From contig CM070514.1 in assembly GCA_036346375.1 (NCBI GenBank), positions 17,140,463-17,204,462 on the forward strand: 64,000 bases of DNA. The letters are read 5' to 3'. This DNA is from Guadua angustifolia (taxonomy: Eukaryota > Streptophyta > Magnoliopsida > Poales > Poaceae). The position numbers were made by a program, and so were the translations under genes. The notes under the pieces are model-generated. The model saw only the letters and a program-made list of their open reading frames with translations, did no database searches and was not told the origin of the DNA. Shown piece by piece: positions 58,853 through 64,000 of the stretch. Position 1 is the first letter of the stretch; every line of letters begins with the position of its first letter.

Positions 58853-61290
58853 CTATCCGACGCCGTCATCGCCAAGAGTTAGCTCTAGGTGGGCCATGAA
58901 CCTCTCAGCAAAGCCTTTGAAGGACTCAATGTGATCGGTGGCCTCTCCTGCCTCACATGTGAAGCCCTCATCTAAGACCGAGAAGTCTAGGCCCAAGTGG
59001 TGGTTCTTCACCAGACCGAGTATATGTGAGGTCGCGTGTCGAGTCGATGAAATCATGTGGTCGAGGGTTTCCAACTGCAGAGTGGCCAGCGCCGTGTCTT
59101 CTGTAGCCTTTTCAACCTTGATCACCTTCAGGTTCTCCTCTGCCTTAAGCCACGTGGTGTCGGAGGTGGTTTTCTCAGCTCTTAGCTTCTTCGTGTCCGC
59201 CCTCAGTTTCTTTACCTCCCCTCTCTGTGTTTTGGCCTCAGCCTTGGCCGCCCTCAACTCAGCCTGGAGTACTGCCAACTTGGAGTCTTTCATCTTAAGC
59301 ACTTACTGGTTGGAGGCTATGAGTCGCTCATTTTGTTGATGGGCTTGCTCACAGAATGTCTCGACCTGGCATAGCATCTCTGTAACACGCTGTCGAAAGA
59401 AGTCGAAAAGCTTCAAAATAGGGCAAAGCAGGGAAGAGATCGAGGCGTGGTGAAAGTAGGGTGAGGTTGCATACCTACAACTATGGCTTTAGGACCGACC
59501 AGTATTCCAAAGGTGCCAGTGGAGTCGGAAGAGGCAAAGCCGCTACTATCGTGGACGGAGTGGTCGCAGCAGTGGTCGGAACAAGCGCGACTGTGCCCAG
59601 ATGTGGTAAGGCGACATCAGTGACATCGTCAGTAGTGCCGCCGGATGCACCCTTCCTCCAAGGAACTTTCTATGAGATCTCCCCAAAAAGAGAAGAAAAT
59701 ATGGTAAAAAGAAAAAGGAAGTAATGTACTCTACCAGCCAAAACTTCGCCTTCACAGATATCTTTGGGATAGTAGCCTTCGTCAAGATCGGTTTAGTCCC
59801 AGCAGCTGACTTCTCGTTCAACCTAGCTGGTTGAGGAGATGGTGCCAGCAGATCAGCGAACAGAGACAGAGCCTGCACCCACATGGTTATTATGGACCAA
59901 CGTCAATTTGCAAAACAGACTTAAACAAGTACTCGATAGTGGTATTACCTGTACGACCACTTTGGTCAATAAAGGCTCCATTCGAGGAGATGCCTAGGTA
60001 ACAGCCACTAGTCTCTATGTGTCAACTCCCCATGTGGTCTGTTGTTCCTCTAGAATCTATTGGATTATGTCAGAAGTGATCTCATAGCATCCAAGCGAGC
60101 GATTGAATATCACCTTGCCGGATGGTCTCGCCGATGAAGTCCGAGGTCATTTCACCAGTCGATGGAGCGCTGGAGACGTCAACCCCCTCACTTGAGGAGA
60201 TTCGACTGCCTCTCGCTCCGGGGATAGTTCGATCCCGCTGGGATCGATGACGGGTTCTGCATCATCCATGGATGGAGCCACACTGGTAGGAGCTGAACCC
60301 GATGCTTGCTCATCGTCTCAAGTTGGCTTATCATCCAAGCCGATAACTCCCTCAAATTTCCCTTGATCATCATCGAACTAACCCTCCTGAAGACAAACTT
60401 GGGTCAAAAAAGACAAACATGGATTAGTCATTATTCCGTACATTCCTCCGGTCGAGGATTGGCTAGTGAATATGCCTCGACACTACAAGGGCCAGGTTCT
60501 AAACCTTGGAATATCTTGCTCAACCTAAAGGAGATGTTCACATCTAATAGGACTAGCGGTCAGCAAGTTAGTTCATCAAATATCAGAAATGGCAGAAGAA
60601 CAACATACAATATTACTACTACTTACCTTCAGGGCTATCCCTGGTTGCATCATCGACTCTGAAATAGTCCCAGGCCAAGTGGTCCTAGCACTTCAGCGGA
60701 CTCAATCGTCGTGTTAGAAAATCCTAGGCAACATTCCACCCAGTTAATCCTCTCTTCCTTAGCTCCTCAATCTTCTGAGCATAATGCGCATTGCGTGCAG
60801 TTGATGGAGGGACTTTTGTCCAAAGGTCGATAGGATTCGGGAAGAGTGGTTGATAGGCCAAGGGGAAGTTCACTATGTCCGAAGAGGTGATCTAAAACCA
60901 CCGTTTCTTCTAGTTCGACTGCCAAGAAGAAGTGACTGGAATTGAAATGTCTGCACCTGCTTCGCTGTTTGGAGGTGAAATCCAGCACCTTCGGCAACTT
61001 CATTTTTAATCACCCTCTTCAGACTACAAAAATGGTGAAACAAATTGAGACTAGGTTTGATACCCTAGGAAGGCCTCACAGAGGTGGACAAATACACTGA
61101 GCATCGTGATCAAATTAGGGCATAGGTGCAAAAGCTGAACTTGATAGAAGTCCAAAATATCAAGCAAGTATTTGGAAGGCGAAAGCTAAGACCGCAGCGG
61201 AAGAAAGACTCAAAAACTACAATTTCTTCCTCATCCTTAGGGGTGGGATAGACCTCACCAACACATGACCTCTAGTGGAAGAACTCCTGA
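58853..61290 (-). pseudogene. Antisense ORF of element D: gypsy-associated Transposase_28-type protein
   Basis: Read on the minus strand from about 61230 down, in several frames: a segment near 61090-61050 with VFVHLCEAFLGY, the hallmark of the Pfam 'putative gypsy type transposon' (Transposase_28) family. Next come SSHFF and FPLAYQPLF-type text, RKRGLTGWNVA with a stop after VA (about 60770-60720), and at the C-terminus a clean 149-codon frame (59302-58853) with a strong coiled coil (KLAVLQAELRAAKAEAK and following) and a charged tail. Tat-lineage elements carry such ORFs in antisense before the 3' LTR. Many indels are present. The N-terminus is cut by the element starting at 61297. The function of the family is unknown. 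Confidence 0.7.
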
Positions 61291-61296
61291 GGAGGG

Positions 61297-61901
61297 TGTT
61301 GGCACCAAAAACTTGAAGTAGGATTTTTGACTTTAGCACACCGGACGAACACCTGGTTCAGAGCATGCCAATCAAGTTGACCCTGCAATCGATAAGGTGG
61401 CAATCGTGAAATCCTTGTATGCCGATATCGGACGATAATCGGCGTAACTCTAATCAGCCAAGAGCCGATGGGGATGAAATGAAACTAGCCAATAAAGACC
61501 AATCGAAAGGTAAAGGTAGATTTAACTCCGAGAAGGCGATGCGCAACAAAACAGAGCAAACCAAACCTGGGTGAAATCAACGAAGATCAATAATCGGCGA
61601 TGCGCAACTTTATTGATCAAAAATTGATTTACAGGGAAGTATTACAAGACTAAAACTACGAAAGGGAAAAGACTAGTAGGTATGATTTTGTTGTGGATGA
61701 TCATTTCCGTAGCCAGCCTGAGCTCATCTTATATACCCTCAGGCCGATCCGAGTCCAATTACAACATGGTAACAGAATCCGTGTTGGCTTGAGTTTCCTA
61801 ATCAGACTCCTATTTCCAAATAGTCCTATCGTACACATTCTGATTTCTTGTTTATCTTGACCTACCGATTATTCCGTTCCTGCTAAATTTTGACGCAAAC
61901 A
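61297..61901 (-). repeat. 3' LTR of a minus-strand gypsy element (element E)
   Basis: On the minus strand it starts TGTTTGCGTC at 61901 and ends GGTGCCAACA at 61297 (605 bp). A purine-rich tract AAAAATGGGGGCATA (61916-61902) directly precedes it. Inside are a TATA box (TATATAAG, 61735-61728) and AATAAA (61614-61609) in the right order. There is no target duplication around it, so it is not a solo LTR; the internal region continues to the right. The partner LTR is outside the window. The GCCGAT/ATCGGC motif recurs throughout. Confidence 0.65.
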
Positions 61902-61916
61902 TATGCCCCCATTTTT
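61902..61916 (-). other. Polypurine tract of element E
   Basis: AAAAATGGGGGCATA on the minus strand, immediately 5' of the LTR. Confidence 0.6.
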
Positions 61917-62112
61917 GGAAGATAATTTTTTGTCTTCCAAAAATCCTATCGGCTTTCTCCACCATCGGCTTTCTTCACCGTCGGCTTTCTTCATTAGTTT
62001 CAAAGAAACTCTTCGATAATCACTGCATTAATGGCGCCGTAAAAATCTCGATGCATTTTAACTGCGTGTCGCTTCGAAAAAAAATTCCCGCTATTTCAAC
62101 TTTTCACCATGC

Positions 62113-62120
62113 TATAAATA
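62113..62120 (+). promoter_or_regulatory. TATA box for the antisense ORF of element E
   Basis: TATAAATA at 62113-62120 lies 111 bases upstream of the ATG at 62231, on the strand opposite to element E, and would drive the accessory ORF. Spacing and context (TATAAATA then GCGGGAC) fit a plant promoter. Inferred, not shown. Confidence 0.5.
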
Positions 62121-62230
62121 TGCGGGACCCCCATGGTCATTTTCACGCTTTCGAGCTCCTAAATCATCAGCAATCGGCTTTTCCTTCCTCTTGCGATCAA
62201 GCTCCTGGATCAACTTCCCAAGTCGGCTGA

Positions 62231-63437
62231 ATGGAATCTTCCAAGGTACTCATCCTGATCCCTGAAAGCAATGACCAATACTACCTAGGACCGGCAGGGA
62301 ACCTAGATGCCGATACAATAATAAATGAAGAAATCCCGATACTTCCCCTATTGGCCAAGGGTTATAATGTAGAAGAGTGGGGTAAAATTTTAGAGCCTGG
62401 GCAATAACGCTGAAAGGGTGGAGAAGTTGGTTCATTCGAGTATCGGCCCAGAAGAAATCAGAGTGGGAGAGAATGGGTATAGCCGAATGTCTTCCCTTAT
62501 GCTTAGCCAATCTAGAAGCCAATGAGCCCTTGGTGGCCACGGCATGCTATTTTTGGTCGGATACCTTCAACGCTTTCTTTTTTCGCCCCGGTCCAATCGG
62601 CCCAACTCTCTTAGAGGTAGCCGAGTTGTGTTTCTTTAGGCCTGATGGCAAGCAAATATTAGCTTTCAGCGGGAAGCCTAGATACAAACTAATCCGATCC
62701 AAAGGTGAGGGATGGACGAAGTATATTCAGCATAACAACAAGGTAAATGGGCTGGTATCGAACGAGGAGCACGTCACATTTCTGAATCTGTGGCTGGAGA
62801 GATTTTTATTCTGTGGAGCTTCTCTTGGACCAACACAAGTCTATCAACTCGTGGCAAAGCGGCTAGTAGAGGGTCATCAGCTTGCTCTTGGCAAGATGCT
62901 TTTGGGAGCCGTGTACCAAATGATGCATGTCATAAGGAGTCAGCTATTTTCTGGGTTCGCCAAGTTTGTCGTCAGCAACGTAGGTGGTCCTTTATGGTTT
63001 ATCCAATTGTGGCTTTATAGCACCTTCAACCGATCACACTTCTCTGAACCTCTGGAAGATTCAGCTTTTCCTCATGAAGATTACCCTGAGAACGCCATCC
63101 CGCAGTATAGAGCTAGCCGATCTCATGGAGAGAGGCTCACAATGTGTTCCAATGGTGACACCAAGATTTACCTTGCCGGCTTGAAGAAGTATTTATCCTT
63201 TTTCCTGAATCTGGACAGCGTGATCTTTGGTTAGTAATACTTCTTCTCTTACAGCGTTGTGGCCGATTTCCAATGGCCTTCCTTTCTCCACTTAGACACC
63301 GACAGTTCCTCAATACCTGAATCGACTTTGGACCTATTCCGAATTTTTATTTCACCTTGCATTCTTCACGTCGGCCTGAACTCTAGAAATAGGACCTTTC
63401 AACCCTCCTATGAGTTCTATCATCCTTTGGTTTGATG
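62231..63437 (+). pseudogene. Plant mobile domain (aminotransferase-like) protein, antisense ORF of element E
   Basis: The first frame from the ATG at 62231 gives 58 codons (MESSKVLILIPES to ILEPGQ), then a 1-base slip near 62386-62404 moves to the 62473 frame (253 codons from its ATG, open from 62386). The protein has the plant mobile domain (PMD, PF10536) order: LKGWRSWFIRV, ACYFWSDTFNAFFF, GPTLLEVAEL, TKYIQHNNKVN, SNEEHVTFLNLWLERFLFC, HQLALGKMLLGAVYQMM, GGPLWFIQLWLYSTF. After a stop at 63232, a matching frame (VVADFQWPSFLHL to YEFYHPLV) resumes at about 63258, separated by 25-30 nt. PMD proteins occur both as host proteins (MAIN family) and within Tat-type and Mutator elements. Its place in antisense beside a 3' LTR suggests the latter. 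Confidence 0.75.
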
Positions 63438-63736
63438 AGGACATCACTCCTTTGGATACGTACAACACGACTTCTCAAGATATCCAAGGACCAATTACAA
63501 GAGCACGTGCACGACAATTAAACCACCAGGTGAACTCGTTCCTCGCTACTCATGATTTTTTGGATGGGTTGCTACTAAATTCTTGCGATGTCTTGTTACT
63601 TAGGAATATGGGAGAAGCATTACAAACTTACCTAGACGTCATCCTTCAAAGTGCAAGTCTAATTGGAATCAAAGTTGAGCTCAAGTCGGACTCCAATTTC
63701 GTTTCGGGGTTTCAGGACAGCACATCAATAAAATGA
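63431..63736 (+). pseudogene. C-terminal end of another gypsy polyprotein
   Basis: The frame carries DEDITPLDTYN, GPITRARARQLNHQVNSFL and LLLRNMGEA, a pattern I know as the C-terminal tail of a common grass gypsy polyprotein. Only the last ~100 codons are present: the left side joins PMD text at about 63431, so the element is truncated. The 63410 ATG is not a real start. Confidence 0.6.
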
Positions 63737-64000
63737 CCATATCTGGGTCATACGAAGTCCAATTGAGGCGTTCTTGGACTCTACGGAGAAGCCCATGACA
63801 AGAGCTTTCCAATGGAAGTGGTTTCACATTAAAACTCCTTCTGGATCGATGGGAATCATCAAAACAATATGATATTCAGAATCTGCCAGGTACTGCGACA
63901 CCTCCACTTGGGCCCAAAGGCCTTGTACGACCTAGGGTTTCACGGACACCCCCTTGGCCTGTCTATTTGGAGTAGGGCTATGCCCCAAACCCTAGCCACC
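63737..64000 (+). other. 3' untranslated region after the gypsy tail, no gene seen
   Basis: AT- then GC-balanced stretch following the polyprotein stop, running out of the window. It is probably the region before that element's 3' LTR, which would lie to the right. Confidence 0.4.

Larger units (their letters stand above)
22166..61296 (+). mobile_element. Tat-type Ty3/gypsy element D, disrupted by four insertions
   Basis: Pieces 22166-24242, 36520-38738, 41783-42255, 43635-46713 and 58770-61296 together give one element of about 10 kb: gag, protease, RT, RNase H, a second RNase H, integrase, tandem-repeat tract, antisense ORF. A second RNase H and an antisense ORF before the 3' LTR are features of the Tat lineage. 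Each interruption has a perfect 5-bp target duplication, and D's frame resumes in phase at the three coding joints. Neither LTR is recognisable: the 5' end abuts copia debris and the 3' end abuts another element at 61297. Confidence 0.85.

Noticed and set aside
61902..62230. 61297-61901 as a solo LTR
   Set aside because: No matching 5-bp duplication on the two sides, and a polypurine tract follows, so the internal region of an element continues to the right.
1..64000. CRISPR arrays, rRNA, tRNA genes or bacterial-type operons
   Set aside because: No regularly spaced perfect repeats with unique spacers, and no tRNA or rRNA signatures seen by eye; the genome is plant nuclear.

Overview
The window is plant nuclear DNA, almost certainly from a grass (Poaceae). 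The evidence is Tourist-type MITEs with TAA/TTA target duplications, long-LTR chromovirus retrotransposons of the rice RIRE3/RIRE8 type carrying an extra ORF ahead of gag, and SIRE-like, Ale/Hopscotch-like and Tat-type LTR elements. The only convincing host gene is the 5' part of a lipid phosphate phosphatase (LPP2-like) gene. It runs off the left edge on the minus strand, with three exons visible and a probable large intron in the 5' UTR. The remaining 60 kb or so is transposon DNA.

Layout. Positions 1-2.95 kb hold the LPP gene and its 5' leader. Positions 2.95-5.4 kb hold a MITE cluster, including one Tourist MITE nested in another MITE-like repeat (TSD TAA) and a 647-bp Tourist MITE (TSD TTA). 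At 5.55-5.82 kb is the end of a copia LTR and its primer site, split by a complete 5.1-kb copia element on the minus strand (5820-10944; 128-bp LTRs, TSD ATCAG). Positions 11-22.2 kb hold LTR-like debris and two 5'-truncated copies of one SIRE-like copia family, joined head to head near 16.36 kb. One copy runs left (RT-RNase H, then 3' LTR) and the other runs right (gag to RNase H and 3' tail).

Positions 22.2-61.3 kb are one old Tat-type Ty3/gypsy element (element D, plus strand). It can be followed through gag, protease, RT, RNase H, a second RNase H, integrase, a ~70-bp tandem-repeat tract and an antisense accessory ORF. Four later insertions split it, each with a perfect 5-bp target duplication: element A (24243-36519, chromovirus, ~3.2-kb LTRs, TSD ATTCC); a solo LTR of the A family on the opposite strand (38739-41782, TSD GGTTA); a solo copia LTR (42256-43634, TSD AACCA); and element B (46714-58769, chromovirus, ~3.4-kb LTRs, TSD ACAAG). 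At the first three sites, D's reading frame resumes in phase if the insertion and one target copy are ignored.

Positions 61.3-63.4 kb are the 3' end of another minus-strand element (3' LTR, polypurine tract). An antisense ORF with a plant mobile domain reads on the plus strand and has its own TATA box. From 63.4 kb to the edge is the C-terminal tail of another gypsy polyprotein on the plus strand.

Almost all pol and gag frames carry stops or frameshifts, so no element looks autonomous. The best preserved accessory frames are the orf0 of element B (255 codons, uninterrupted) and the plant-mobile-domain ORF. The most interesting non-coding signals are tandem hairpins with compensatory changes in the A-family LTR and a short LTR segment conserved between the otherwise dissimilar A and B LTRs.
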